Made by a program: the position numbers and the translations under genes. Positions 37,262-50,260 of a DNA stretch of 64,000 nucleotides are shown here, piece by piece (position 1 is the stretch's first letter; each line of letters opens with the position of its first letter). Where the stretch lies: contig NC_133123.1 of the NCBI RefSeq assembly GCF_033568475.1, forward strand, positions 155,945,753-156,009,752, given 5' to 3'. The DNA comes from Henckelia pumila. Its lineage: Eukaryota > Streptophyta > Magnoliopsida > Lamiales > Gesneriaceae. A model generated the notes under the pieces. It ran no database searches and was not told the DNA's origin. It saw nothing but the letters and a program-made list of their open reading frames with translations.

Positions 37262-40200
37262 ATGTCGAACCCTAATTCCACTTTATCCTCGCAAAATGCC
37301 ACCGATCCTCCATTTGCAATCCAAATTGCGGCGGATTCCAGATTCTACAGCTCCGGTTGCGGCGGCTTCTGGCGCCATGCATCTCTGGTCGTACCGTCCG
37401 CTTTGTTGGTGCTGTACCTTGGGTTTCAGGCGAATCGCAGTGTGAAGAAGCTCAGGCACCGGAAGTCTTATGTTATGATTGCGTTCTACGCGCTCCTTTG
37501 GTTCGCAGCTGTTCTCAATTTGGCGTGGTCTATTCTTCAGGTAGATTTTCGATTTTTTAATTTTGCTTCTTTTACTTGGTATAAATCAATATTTCTGGTT
37601 TGTATACGGTGGAAAAAACAGCTGTCACTTAAATGTTTCCCTACTTTTGAGGCAGTGCTTGTGTGATTATTTTCGTGTATCTAGTTTGCGTAATCTAATT
37701 TGCATATTTTGACAATCCTTCCTGTAGCTTCATTTCTCGCGACATTGAATTCCACCGGTACAAAGTTTGTCATTTTACTACGTATCCTATTCTCCTAGTT
37801 TTTGGAGTGAATGGTAGTTGTCGTTCATGAATACTCTACAGTTATGGCTGGAAGTGATTTTAGAATAATGGTTTATGTCTGTGCTTGGCAATTTGGCATG
37901 GCGGACGAAATAGCTTTGGCGTGTGGGACAACACTCTTGTGAAATATGTACCAAAAGGTGGTGCCATTTTTATGTGATTTTAATAGCATTAGATATTAAT
38001 AATATTTGTCTTTACGCTGATAAAGCGCTCAGGCTCTAGGGCACTCTCATGCTTTAGCTGCTTTATGCTTGGCTCGGGCACTTAGTTCTGTATTTCGGTG
38101 GATTTAGTTTAAGCCATTAATTACTGCACAAAGCTTTACTTTTGAAGTTACGTTCCTGGCCAAGTTTCAGTTTTTTGATAGAAAATAACTTCATTCCTAT
38201 ATATATATAAAACAAAACTTGCCTTTGATGAAATTATACTTATTCCCAAGGAAAGATTGTTTGTACAACTGCTAAATGAAGTTTTTGATGGATTATAGAC
38301 TCCAACTCTCTAGTTTTTATGGTATTGACTTATGTGATGAAACAGGCATGGCAGTGTGCCCCTGGGAAGACAGTTGCTTGGAACCTGTTATCCTTGTTCA
38401 CAGAATGTGGAATGCTATCTTTAGAAATTAGCCTACTCCCTTTTCTTCTACAGGAAAATTATTCTAGTGGATTGGAGGCACTAGCACACACTTTCATGGT
38501 TTCAGGTTCAATTGTTGCAGTTGATATACTTATTCAGGTAACATCTGTCTTATTGATATGCCAACTAACTTGTTAAATAGATATATACGTTCTCCAGTTT
38601 CCTAGCTCACTGCTTGTTAACATAGTTTTTTCCCTTATTATCCTTGATTCAAGCTTTTGGAATGAGTTCAATTCATGCACATTTCTGCAATGTATTTATA
38701 CTAGCTTACCTGTCTTGGCTCAATTTATTTTTGTTCCTTTTTATATTGTAATTCAAAATTTTGAAAATTCTGTTAGATGTCTTTTGGATTGAGGCATTTT
38801 TGAGTGATAAATTTAGAATCATGGATTTCAGTTTTCATGTGTCTCCAATAACCAAATTCATTGTTTTGATTGAAAAAAGCTTGATCTAGAAGTTAAGGAA
38901 ATCTATTGATTGGTACATGACTCAGACAATTTTAAAGGATTTATTGCCACAAAATACTTCTAGCCAAAACGACCTTCTGGTAGTGACCATGATTTCTTAT
39001 GGATTTGATTGCATTAAGGCGCTTAATATAGTTCTCTTGTTAGAAATTCCATTTTTTGTACATATACGTATATAGATAAAGTGAGAGTAGAAGAAAAAAT
39101 TCTTTATTACACCATAAAACCCTGTGGAAATTGTATTTTTTACTTCTGCCAGTTAGGTTCTGAAAATTGTATTATTTTTCTAATGGAGGAGCAATATTGA
39201 AACTAAAATTCCTGTTTTTGAGCTCGTGTGTAATGACCTTTCACATTCCACTATATTATTGCTAGCGTTGGACCCATGATTAAGATTTGAAACCCATCCT
39301 AACAAAATCATATTCCAAGTTTATCAAAGGATCCTCTAGTTTTACTTTGGCTGTGAGCGTTCTTCCTGGAAGTTAAAAGCTTAAAGTTCAAATCTCATTT
39401 CATTGCCACCTTCCATCTCAGCTCATTAATTTTTCCCAGAATGTTAATTTTGTCAACGTTATTAATCTGTCAGAACCATTCTATTCTGGATCATTGTTGT
39501 CACATTTGCATATGCACCATCTACTCTTCTTTTGCATTTCTTTTTTCTTTTTTTTTTTAGACACCAGACTCGTTAAATTTACAACTATAATTATTTAGAT
39601 TTTGGTTATAAATAACCCTACAGTATATGACATGTGACGAATTTCCAAATATATTGGAATTTATTGCTTTCATGAAACTGAAGCAACTCCTGCAACTAGC
39701 GGATCAACCTTTTAATTTTGAATAATATCTCCTTTTTTTCCTTACCAATGAATTATCGAGCTAATGTTTGGCTTCTAGTTGCCTCTAATTGAAACCCATT
39801 CAGAAGGGATCATATGTGTGGTGACAAGAAATCCGTGGAACTATTAGAATACTTGCAAAAATTTTGCAATACGAATTTCCCTTGAAAAATCAACACATCT
39901 GATAACATACCTTAAAAATGATCACATAAAATTCCTCATCAAAGGAAATTCAACAAATTCCTGATGTTGACATCTTGTAGGCAATATACTGAATAGCACT
40001 GAAAATGTCGTCAGATTCATGCCTAGGAAAGTTATATCTATCCATTTGTGAAATGAAATGCCAGAAACATCAAACATCCACATGTCTATCATGTTGGAGA
40101 CATCAGATATCGGTTTTCTCTGCTCTTTGATGTCTTAAGCTTTCACCTGAACCTAAAGTTTGCAGGTTTCATTTTTATCCTGAGGAGAAAATATGAAAAG

Positions 40201-41180
40201 AATGCAGAATGTTTGGAAAACTTGAACTGGCGTTGAGCAGAAATATGGAAATAACATTTTCCTGATAGATTATTGAGTCTGCTTCAGCAAAAAATCATTC
40301 CACATTTTATCTTGTTATGTTGTGAACTTGAAATATTTATTTTGAATTGCTTTCTGCTCATTACTTCCCCAACGATTTGTGATCATTTGTCAATGGGCAG
40401 GCAATAGTTGTCTTTGGATTTGAGGTTCCACTTTTCATTAGTGCTGATGCTTCACATTGGGGGAAATGGAGTGTTCTGTTTGTTCACACTTTGATGCTTA
40501 CAGCAGTATATACCTACATACTCTTTGTGCACTATTCCAAGTGGAAAGATAGATTGCCACGTGAGTCGAAACAACTTCTTCAAGATCGAGTTATTTCCCA
40601 TAATTTTGTATCTTTCCTCGGACTAACCTTTTAGCCTATTCCGTTTAAAAAATAATGGGGACAAAACACAGCAAGGCCATCATTCTACAACTACGTGGTT
40701 GTCATGTTCATAACAAATGTTGTAGGATTGTTTGCAAATGGACTCAGTGGAATTGGTTTTGGCTTTGGACTTTGGTACGTATCGTGCTCAAAACCATTAC
40801 TCCTTGACAGATAGACGTCTGTCTTCACATCCTTTTATCCGTCTCTCCGTTCTGTTTATGAAATCACATCTCTTCTTTCAGGTTGTACAATATAATAGTA
40901 ATCTGTCGCCATTCCCTCTATCTTCCTTTTCTTTACGCCACTTTTCTTGCAGACTTCTTCCAGGTAACTTGTACTCTGTCTGATCAATAGGGTAGCATGG
41001 TTCGATATATGCAAATTATATTAAAAACAAACTAACTTATTTCCAGGAGGAAGATTGGCTTTTGGATAGCGCATACTACTCGGAGATGAAAGATGCGGGT
41101 TTTTTCGATACCGATTGGGACTAGATCATGTGTTTATAGTATGCTATGCCGAGCATCTTTCGGATACCTTTGAATCATAA
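37262..41180 (+). CDS. Seven-transmembrane CAND/TPRA1-family protein
   Basis: Six coding exons: 37262-37540, 38346-38537, 40401-40560, 40672-40774, 40882-40963 and 41047 onward. All introns are GT-AG. The product (about 297 aa) has seven hydrophobic segments and the blocks AWQCAPGKTVAWNLLSLF, FYNYVVVMF, ATFLADFFQEED and YYSEMKDAGF. These match the plant candidate GPCR / TPRA1 group (CAND2 and CAND8 in Arabidopsis). CAND2 has been reported as a phytomelatonin receptor, but that does not fix the role here. In the last exon the run after GCGGG has seven T. This shifts the frame and delays the stop to 41178-41180; the mirrored copy has six T and keeps the conserved FFDxDWD-type end with a stop at about 41125. 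A homopolymer error in this arm is likely. AATAAA lies at 41362-41367. Confidence 0.85.
38538..40400 (+). other. Intron 2 of the CAND-family gene
   Basis: A 1.86-kb intron with donor CAG/GTAACA and acceptor GGGCAG. No nested gene or complete transposon is visible. Confidence 0.7.
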
Positions 41181-42506
41181 AAATCACGTGGATATTTTGT
41201 GTAACTTCATTCGAGTCTTGTGTATATTTCATGATTCTAACAATGTTTTAAGAACCCATGTGGTTAATTCAACAGTGTATAGCAATTAGTGTAGTGTCAC
41301 TCAACCAATGTATATATATCATTTGATGAGATTTTAAAAGAGTTTTAGCTCATTTTATTTGAATAAAATTAAGGATCTCCCTAATGTTGTATCTGTAAAT
41401 TTCTATTAAAGGAAATTGAACACGAAGTTTATGTTCAAAAAAATGTGAAAAAGTGGATTAAACATGAAGTGTGAAGAAAAGGTTTTTTTTCGGGCAAAAT
41501 GGGAAAAATAAACCGTCAACTTTAGGATGATAACATTTGTAGTGCGAAAAAGTACGACGACTCGGAAGTTTTTTGCTTGAAATTTTAAGGTTACTTTATT
41601 ATTTATTTTCAATTTTAAGTCAATTGTTTTTTAGTTTTAAATATTAAATATTCGATAATATAATTTTTTAAACAAAAAAACCTTGAAGACAAGGGGATTT
41701 TTTTTTTTAATAATAGTTGCTCTCGAGTCACGATGATTAAAAAAATTATAAATTTATACATTTATTTATTTTTTTTGCTCATTTATAGGATTAAAATTAT
41801 AATAATTTTTTATGTTTAATCTCGTACTAAACTCGCATTTATGGACACTTTGATTATGACGCTGTCACACTTCGAGCATCTTACAACATAGATATAGAAG
41901 CAACCAGATTCATGACAGTAACTAGTTTGTGCATAAACTGAAAAATCTCCATCAGTTTTTGTATTAGCATCTTTTCATGTTATAATATCTTAAGAATGAA
42001 TGGAAAACTAAATCACGAGGAATTTTATGACGAAACTTGGAACAAATACAAATAATAACAACAATGACAATAATAGTCTGTCTTAACCTCCTAATCATTT
42101 GTGAACTATATATATATAAGACTTCAATGGATCGTACATATTTGTTTCGTCCACTATTCGACTTTAACTTCAACAAAAGATTAGATTTATAAATATTAAA
42201 TCATTATGTTATCTAAATATATAGATTAATTTATCATCTTTATATCATAGATGTTTCATCGTCTCGTCCCATAATTCCAAGGTTAATTGACAAATATTTT
42301 CATTTCATGTTTCCAAAAAGAAACAAACTTCAAAGAATCTGACAAAAATTGTCTACCATCAAACATGGTTCATTAAACAACAACAAATTTCATATATACA
42401 AAGCTGCTCATGCCTCTAAGGCCAATAGTTTAATCAGTAACATAAATGATGTTTATCATATCACCTATAAAGAAACAAAACTACACTTCATACCTCTAGG
42501 ACCAAC
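41181..42506. other. Convergent intergenic region
   Basis: This lies between the CAND-family gene (plus) and the DUF863 gene (minus) and holds both 3' UTRs. It is otherwise AT-rich with no recognised element. It is mirrored at about 60285-61714. Confidence 0.5.
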
Positions 42507-44750
42507 TCAGCTGATGGTAATAAACTTACTAGCGCGACGTCTAGGACCACCTTGCCGTTTCTTCATCTTTCCCCAACTCTGCAGAAATCCCACTTTACTG
42601 CGAGTCGCCGGTTCTTTCATAATGGAGGCCATTGGTTTCTTGGCATTTGAAGGACATGATCTGGAGTGGGTTTTGGATCTTTCGCTCGAGTTCTTTACTA
42701 AGTTTCTCGTCGATGAACATGTTCTCTGGAATGGTTTAACCGTGTTATGGTCTTTAGTTGCACGGCCCCTCACAGGTCTACATGACAAAGTAACTCTTTC
42801 TTTCTCTTCATTAACATCGCGAGAGAGATTTTGGACCTTCTTCTGAGATGGCCAAAGTGTAGTATCCTTAAACTCACCAATCCCATCTGACAAATGCTTG
42901 AATCCATCCTTGTTGGTTGAGCCATTTTGCAGTTCCATAACCTTGTTTTCTTGGTCCTCGGCATTACCAGTCGCAGTAGCTATTTCAGCAAGCCAATACA
43001 GAGAGTTACTCAAGTTAAAGTCCTGCATCATAGCTGAGGATAGTAAGAGTAAAGTCTCTGCAGCAATCCCATCAGGGTCTGATTCTCCTCGTTCAGATAA
43101 ACGACTAGGAGTACTGAGTGGCATATCCTTGGATTTTCCTCTCGGCGGAAAACCCTCCTTGTTCTCTGGACTCACAGGAGCCTCCAAGTCTGCCTCTGCA
43201 GCAGATTTAGTCCCAACATTGTTACTTGACAGAGATGGAAATGTCTCATTGGAGATTACACAAACATTTAAGTCTATATGAGTTTCAAATTCCATTGGCT
43301 TTTCACCGATCCTTGTTTCAAGGTCGATTTTGACACGCTTTTGTTCACACACTTCATGATGATGAATAGAGCTACTAGTACTCAAAATTACTGCTTTGTC
43401 GACACTAGAAGCTTGTGATGTTTTGCTTTTGAAAGAGCAAGGAACCCCACTATTATAATCTGGTTTTTCTACGAAGGAAAGCAAATGTTCTTTCGGATCT
43501 TCAATTTTGTATTCCTGATTCGAATTCAGAAGGTCTACTTGAGTAATTACAGTCTCTGATGAACAACTGAGTGGCATAGAGTTCAAATCGATACCGACAG
43601 ATGTATTTCTATCAACAGAGTCCCTACCATAGCTATCATGTCCGCAGTGTTTAGGAACAACAGATCCTGTTTCTACCTCTCCAGAAGCACGAGGATCATG
43701 GTGTGAAAACTCGAAGTAGCACGGAAAAGGTTCCAAAGGACTTGTGGAACTTGAAGCCACGGATTCAAGTTGTATGGGTTCATTTAAGTCGATCAAAAAA
43801 ATTTTATTCTGGCATCTTGCATCAAAAGAAGTAGAATCTCCAGTCTTAAAACGAGCAAATTCTGAATCCCTTTTAGGATCTTTAGAAGCATTTACCTCGT
43901 CAAACCGCTCCCTCTCTTCTGCATCATGGTACACAGAATCTGGAAATCGAAGATTCAGAATTCTCATTTCATGTCCTTTACTTGTGAATGGAGGAGCTTG
44001 GACTCTATTATAACAGTTTCTTGTCAGCAGTAAACCAGGATGTGCAGTTGTTGGTTCTTGAAAATTCTCCGCAACAAAATCTGAAGGACCTCGAAGATTA
44101 TCTGTGCTCAGTACAGACAGCTTATTATCTAATCGATCTCCAAGGATCCAGCTAGTTGTACGCGATGTTTGAGAAACCTCAGACCGGGTTTGAGACAAAC
44201 AGTTATTTGATTGTGATGTGGGGAATTGTATATGTTGAGAAAACATTTCTCTCAACTTGATTTCATCCATTAACTCCCTTTGTCTTCTGTACAATCTGTG
44301 CAGTTCCTGGAGCTGTAAGAACAAGAAAAAAGATAAACTAAAAAAAGCTATTCTATAGAGATGACATTCAGGCCATGTATCGAGCCTGTCAAAAAGATGC
44401 GTGGAATGAAAAAAAGTCAAATAAAAATACAGGTTAAATGAACAAAATGAAGGCCATTAATGATTTCAATAGATAGCACAGTCACCAGTTCAAAAAAGAT
44501 GAGGATTAAATCCTGACGGTATGCATACCTGATATCTAAATGTAGCTTCATGCTTCTGCATTATCTGGCTCAATAAAACCTTGTCATGACCCGAATGCTG
44601 ATTCATATTAAACGGCAGCAAAGAAATGCTGTCCCCTTGTTCTTCTCCATTCTTACCATCAAAGACGAATGGGTGCAACGAAAAACCACTTTCACACTTA
44701 TTAAGATCCCTCGGTTGGTAACACGAAGGGACGTAGCTTGCACAATTCAT
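42507..44750 (-). CDS. DUF863 family protein, function unknown
   Basis: Two coding exons: 44750-44529 (74 codons, donor CAG/GTATGC) and 44312-42507 (acceptor TTACAG), together 675 aa. The junction reads RYQ-LQELHRLYRRQRELMDE, the conserved N-terminal block of plant DUF863 proteins, following the MQKHEATF motif. The rest is serine-rich and probably disordered. Short conserved islands include KIFLIDLNEP, VGIDLNSMP and FETHIDLNVC, which look like EAR-type LxLxL/DLN repeats. A basic C-terminus GKMKKRQGGPRRR could be a nuclear signal. EAR-like motifs suggest, but do not show, transcriptional repression. The frame is fully open in this arm and broken many times in the mirrored copy. Confidence 0.85.
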
Positions 44751-46140
44751 AGTTCCTCCTGCTTGCCAAAAGAAAAGTTTAAGTCTTTACGTGCAACCAG
44801 GAACTCGACTTTCATTTTACTTACTATCATATAACCATGAACAAATAAGTGGGCATTCCTTGTAATTTTGGGGTGTAAGACAACATGTATGATACCGAAG
44901 AAGACAGGGATTTGAAATGGTGAACCGACTATTTGAGCAAAAATGAGTCAGCCAGTGGAATTCGACGTCAATGAATACAACAAGATAACATCAGAAATCA
45001 AAAGCACCAAAAGTTCAGAACAAAAGAAAAGGACATATAGATAAAAAGCAATCGATTAGGCAAATGCATAGAGGCCGAAAAGGCCATAAAGAATACAACT
45101 TTCCAATCAACCAACACTAAAGAAACATAATCTTTCAAATTTAAACAACACATCTGGAAAAACAGATCGGCATCCACAAATACAGGATCAGTATCTCGAT
45201 TCCTGGTGTCTCTTGATGACCAAATCCGCATTTTCCAGCTACGACCAAGAAAGAAGTTTAAAGCAAGAAGCAACCAATATTTAGAAAAGAAAAGACTAAA
45301 AGAGAAGATAAACAACAGCAAGCTGAGAAAATTGGAATTATTACATGAAATGAGAAAAAAATGAAATAATACATTAGCATAATTTTATTTCCATCATGGA
45401 GAAATTATGTCACAATGGATGGATCCTATCATCAAAACGACAGCCGACCACCATCAAATTACAATGGAGAGGAAGAAAAGAATCAAAGTTCCCCACAAAC
45501 ACTCTGTCTACAAATCATGAAATCAAAACCATCCCGGATGAGAACAAACAAAACAGATCGAAACACAGGACTTATCAACTCCATAAATGAAGAGACTTTC
45601 TTGAATTACCACAAAGTCCAAGCACAAAAATCCCACTTGAATCCACCACCAGCAGCAGAAACAAGAGCTTCTTTTCACCGGGAACTCAACAGAAAACAAA
45701 CCTCGAACATCAAAAGCATGAAAAACAAGAAAAGACAAAAAAGGTGGCTTTTTTTCAGAGGAAAACCAGAAATGAAGTGAAATGGTGAGAGCCCATTACA
45801 AAGAAAACCCGAGGAACTGAAGCTTTGAGAAAGCTGGCATACAATGAGAGAAAAAGAAACCGGGCTTTGGTTGGTGCAAGAAAAGGGGAAGAAGGCCAAG
45901 AAAAGAAGGCTTGAATTGGTGAACACGCAAAGGCCAATGGAAAAGGGAAGCTCTGTGATAAAAGAGAAAAAATTGGAGATTTTTGGATCTGATGGGGTCA
46001 GAGCAACACAGTTTACTAAGAAAGTGGGGGAGGAAGAGCATAAAACTTGAATGAGAAGAGACATGGGATTTGTCAATGTTGGGCCCCACAAGGGAGGGGG
46101 GTGTGGTGTTTGTGGTGTGGTGTGTGGGGATAACAGGGGA
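44751..46140 (-). promoter_or_regulatory. 5' leader and promoter of the DUF863 gene
   Basis: Pyrimidine-rich on the minus strand (CCTCCCCCAC, repeated CTT runs) with a likely leader exon at about 46050-45610 ending GACTTTGTG/GTAATTC. Open frames at 45675-46091 lie in this leader and have no recognised domain, so I treat them as non-coding or as upstream ORFs. Mirrored at about 56520-57950. Confidence 0.5.
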
Positions 46141-47140
46141 ATCTTGCTTGCACTTTAATGAGTGTTGTTTCTAGGATTGGTCTTTGGATTATCTTTCTTC
46201 TTGCAATATCTTAATTTGTCAAGAAATTGGATTTTATCAAGGGATTTCATAAAAATAAATAAAAATATCTGTCGGAACACAGGTACACAAAAATTCCAGA
46301 TGTAAAACGGGATCTTGAGCTCGAAATTTAATTAAACTAACAACATCTTATTATCTGAGAGGAATAAAAAAAATCATAGTTTTTAAAAATTTGATCGAAT
46401 GGGTAGTTTACTTTCACCAAAGTTTGTCAAAAATTTTTTTATAATGTTATAAGATTCATTAAGAAAATATATTTTTAAATACTAGAAAAGTCATGAATTC
46501 TATGGAGTTAATTTTCAAACAAATTCAATTATTGTAAAGATTTATCTTGTTTAAAGAAAGAGACGTCCTTTGCAACGCTCATTGATTAATATATTTATTA
46601 GAGCCTACGTGGTTTGATAGACAAAACCAATTAATTAATAGGGGTTGATATTTTAGAGAGTTTTTGCTATAAAATCAAAAATTATCATTATATTTTTTTT
46701 AAAAAAAACTTAAAAAAAAACTCTTTTAAAAGTGCATTTAAATTAGTAACGTAATTTTAAGTTCAATGTGTATTTTGTATATGTTTCTATTTTGATCAAT
46801 GAGATTTATATTTATTGATAAAGAAGGACATCATAGTTGAACGACATGATATGAAATATTTTTAAAAAAAATTAATATAGGTGAAATGTCTCTAATTTCA
46901 TATTGAACAAAATATGCAAACTTGAACTTTCAAGTTCACCAAAAGTTCATTACAAATATTCGTATAGAAGTTTGATTGTTTAAATTTAGAGGCTAGATAG
47001 CATTCTCTTCTCGAAACACGATGCGAATTATATTAAACAATGCCTAAAAAAGAAAAGAATTATTAGATATTATTTAAATTTCAGTATTTTTAGAATAATC
47101 ATGACCATACACACTGTTTGATGATACAAATCCTACAAAA
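46141..47140. other. AT-rich intergenic
   Basis: I see no coding exon, RNA gene or element termini here. It is mirrored at about 55510-56520. Confidence 0.5.
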
Positions 47141-50100
47141 GAATATTTTGCATAGTCTCCAGAGAGAATGTCCCACATTCGAACTTTCCCCATCGACGCA
47201 GCCTGTGGCACTGTCTAGAACCAGCTAGCCAGAGGAAACAAATGACTCCATCCTGCCAAACAGGACGACAATAAGAACTTGCAACGACTACCAACGAAAG
47301 AATGGTGGGGAGATTTGATCCAAATATATAGGAAGTGACATTGACTTGCAAGTAAATATAAATGCTCGTTAAAAGATGGACGCGCTTAGTGTGGGATCAA
47401 GATTGGATCTAACCAAATTTCGCTACCTCGGAGGAATCTCAAAATATCCCCCTAAATGACTCCATGAAATTAATTTGACTTTATGAGTAAATGAATTGTT
47501 TGATTTCAGTAGTAGGCTAATAGTTTAAACTTACATGGTGAGGAGTCACTAGTCAGTAGTGTTGTGGATTGTGGAGTATGTTTCTTCTCAAGTAATGTGC
47601 TAGCAAAGTGAAGACTTCTTTTTGAGCTATTTGGATTCCGAGCCCGAAAACTACAGCCCCCATCTTGCAATTTAATCTTTATCCCACTCCACAAACCAAG
47701 AAAAGAATATTAAAAAACATCTCATCAAAAGAAAGGAATTCATCGAACCTCGTGGTCACATGTGCATCTAGGAGATGAATGCTGTAGATCCCAGATTATA
47801 AGCTTATTATCCATTCCTCCTGTCGCAGCCATTGGATAGCCTCCTCTGAGTACTTCAAGCGAGTTTAAACCAAAAAGGATTTAATAATCATGTCTGGCAA
47901 AAGACACTTGAAATATATATTCTACTTCACAAAACATCACATGAAAATTTGACAAAAGACCCAGAATAAGTTAGTTAGATGGCAGTATCTGTATTTATTC
48001 TTTTTATTTTACAGATGAAAATGACAATTGACAAAGTAGCAAGTCACACCTTACATAAAAAGCTGCACAGTCGAGTGATTCGGAATGAGCACTTAAAGAA
48101 CTTACCACTTGAGGATTAAAAGTGGCGAGATCAATCAATAAAATCACCCAAAAAACTGCCAATTTTGTCAGAAGTGAAACCACTCCAACGCATATTAGTG
48201 GCATAGAAAGCTGAAAAGAAAGAAAACAAAGCAAAAGCACCTTCCCAGTTGATATGTTGACAATATGAACCGAACCATCGTTTGAACCAGTGAGCACAAG
48301 ACTAGAGTCAGAGTTGATCGTCAAGCATGTGAGTCCTTCAGCATGATAAGGATGACCTTTACATTAAGATGTACAATTATCAATAGTGCCAGCAAATCCT
48401 GAGGCTAGAAAACTGTGGTAATGATAGAGGAGCATGCCCTTTTGACTTTTTTATAGCACAGATGTTGTTAGCAGTAATTTCCAGTGCTAATCATCATTGT
48501 TGGTGCAAAGTTTAGCTGCGGAGAGTGAGAAGGAAATAGAGCGACAGCAAGCTAGAAATATAAACGTAGGCGTGGGATCACCATTTCTTGTCACATGCTC
48601 TTTCCAAGCTGTTCATCAAGAGTTAGCAATTTTCCACAAAGAACTTCACACTTAGTGAAGCAAAGTTACACAATCTCTTGTACTAGCTTATTTTCTCAAG
48701 TTTATTTTGTCTCTTACCAATTATCTGCTTATCGTAAACCTTCATTAGACTTCAAATTTGAAAACCAAGGATTTTTCTAACGATATACTTCAAATTCTTG
48801 AAATTCACAAGTCATTTGTTAGATTGCTGACACCATACACATATTTGGAAATATCCCAAGAAATGTTCAAGAACACTTTCATTTTTTTTGGTTTCAGAAA
48901 TTCTCAATTGAGTCAAATTCCATACCTTCTGATGCAAAAGTGCAATCTACTTTGATCTTCCATAAAAATCCTTTATCATCGCCACCACCAGTAGCAACCA
49001 ATGTAGGATCCGTTGGACTGCATGCAGCAGTGTATAGTTCACCTAGAAGCAAAGGAACAATCATCTAAAGATTTGTTAGAAGAATTAATACAAAGAAACA
49101 GACACCTTATACTGGCTTCATCAACCGAAATGGCATTCAAAACCAGAAAACATAGGGCAACTGCATGACAAGTAAATATGTGGAATTCATAAAAGCAATA
49201 TGATACACTAATGGTCAACAGAAAAAGAAATGGTGCACCTGTGACCAGTAAATATGTGTATTGAATCATCGACAACATCTGTAACCATAATTTCACAACA
49301 GGGTAAGATAAAAGACAAACGTACAAGAAAAATAATTGGGATATAAACTCATTCACAAAAAAAAAAAAAACTCTATAAGTTTATAACTGTATCACGAAGA
49401 ATGGTCTCATGCCTCACATTATTTATCAGCAATCCATTAAGTTGAGTCATTTACCAAATGAATTGATACTCCACTAGAATTTTTACGATTATATTTTCCT
49501 ACTCTGAGTGCTTGAAACAGAATCATTGAATTGACATTGTAGGTAGGAAAGACACAGTCCGTCCGTATGTACCTAGTGTTCTCTTTCATCCACTCAATAA
49601 ATCAAGAAACAAGTGCACATCAAACATATTACAGATATCTTGTATGTATATTGCGGATAAATCAAAATAAGTATTAGTAATATTATTTATTATCAAATAC
49701 ACACCGGAACCTTCTTCTCCATCAGAGCCTCCTTCATCACACACATCTGGAAGTTCTGAAATCACAAACAATTCAATTACATATAAAATAAAGTAGAAAT
49801 TTAGGAACAAACACAAAATGGCGTGATGAACATGTAGTGCTGTTAAAAAAGAAACCAACTTCAAAGATAAAGGCAAAATACGACACTCTTTCCGGTAAAA
49901 GAACAAAAAAAAATCTGTTCATTCAACATATACCCTTTGTAATATGAAAATCATTCGCCAACTTAAAAAATAAACCTTTTTTCCACAAAACTACTCCACA
50001 TAAGATGGCCACCAATCACTGCAACTAAACAATTTTAAAACCAAAGGATTTCTCCCATTCCTAAAAAATTTCATCAGAACATGAAACTCTAGAACCATCA

Positions 50101-50260
50101 TGAAAAAAACATCCGACAGCCCCATTATTTTGTGAAAAGCCAACGGAAGCAGTTACAATATACCTTCTTCATCAACATCATACTCGTTAATGATATCGCT
50201 TTCATCCGGAAAAACCTCTTCTCCTTAACCTTCACCGTGGACTGGAGAAGGTGCATTCAT
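47141..50260 (-). pseudogene. Decayed AAMP-like WD40-repeat gene
   Basis: Exon remnants on the minus strand, with splice signals still visible: 50260-50164 (acidic N-terminus, VFPDESDIINEYDVDEE), 49755-49705 (ELPDVCDEGGSDGEE), about 49041-48929 (GELYTAACSPTDPTLVATGG, then FLWKI), about 48357-48240 (GHPYHAEGLTCL, then NDGSVHIVNISTGK), 48111-48055 (VVSSLSAHSESLDCAAFY), about 47852-47749 (NKLIIWDLQHSSPRCTCDHE) and about 47300-47150 (VICFLWLAGSR). The order matches plant homologues of angio-associated migratory cell protein. Three losses mark it as dead: codon 12 is TAA in this arm, the WD repeats between FLWKI and GHPYHAEG are missing, and the last exon has frame shifts (around ATGCVDGK) with the final WD repeat absent. 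Confidence 0.8.

Noticed and set aside
45675-46091. Overlapping frames of 60-138 aa in the DUF863 leader
   Set aside because: Pyrimidine-rich leader gives hydrophobic-looking frames by composition; no domain, and the frames are not kept in the mirrored copy.
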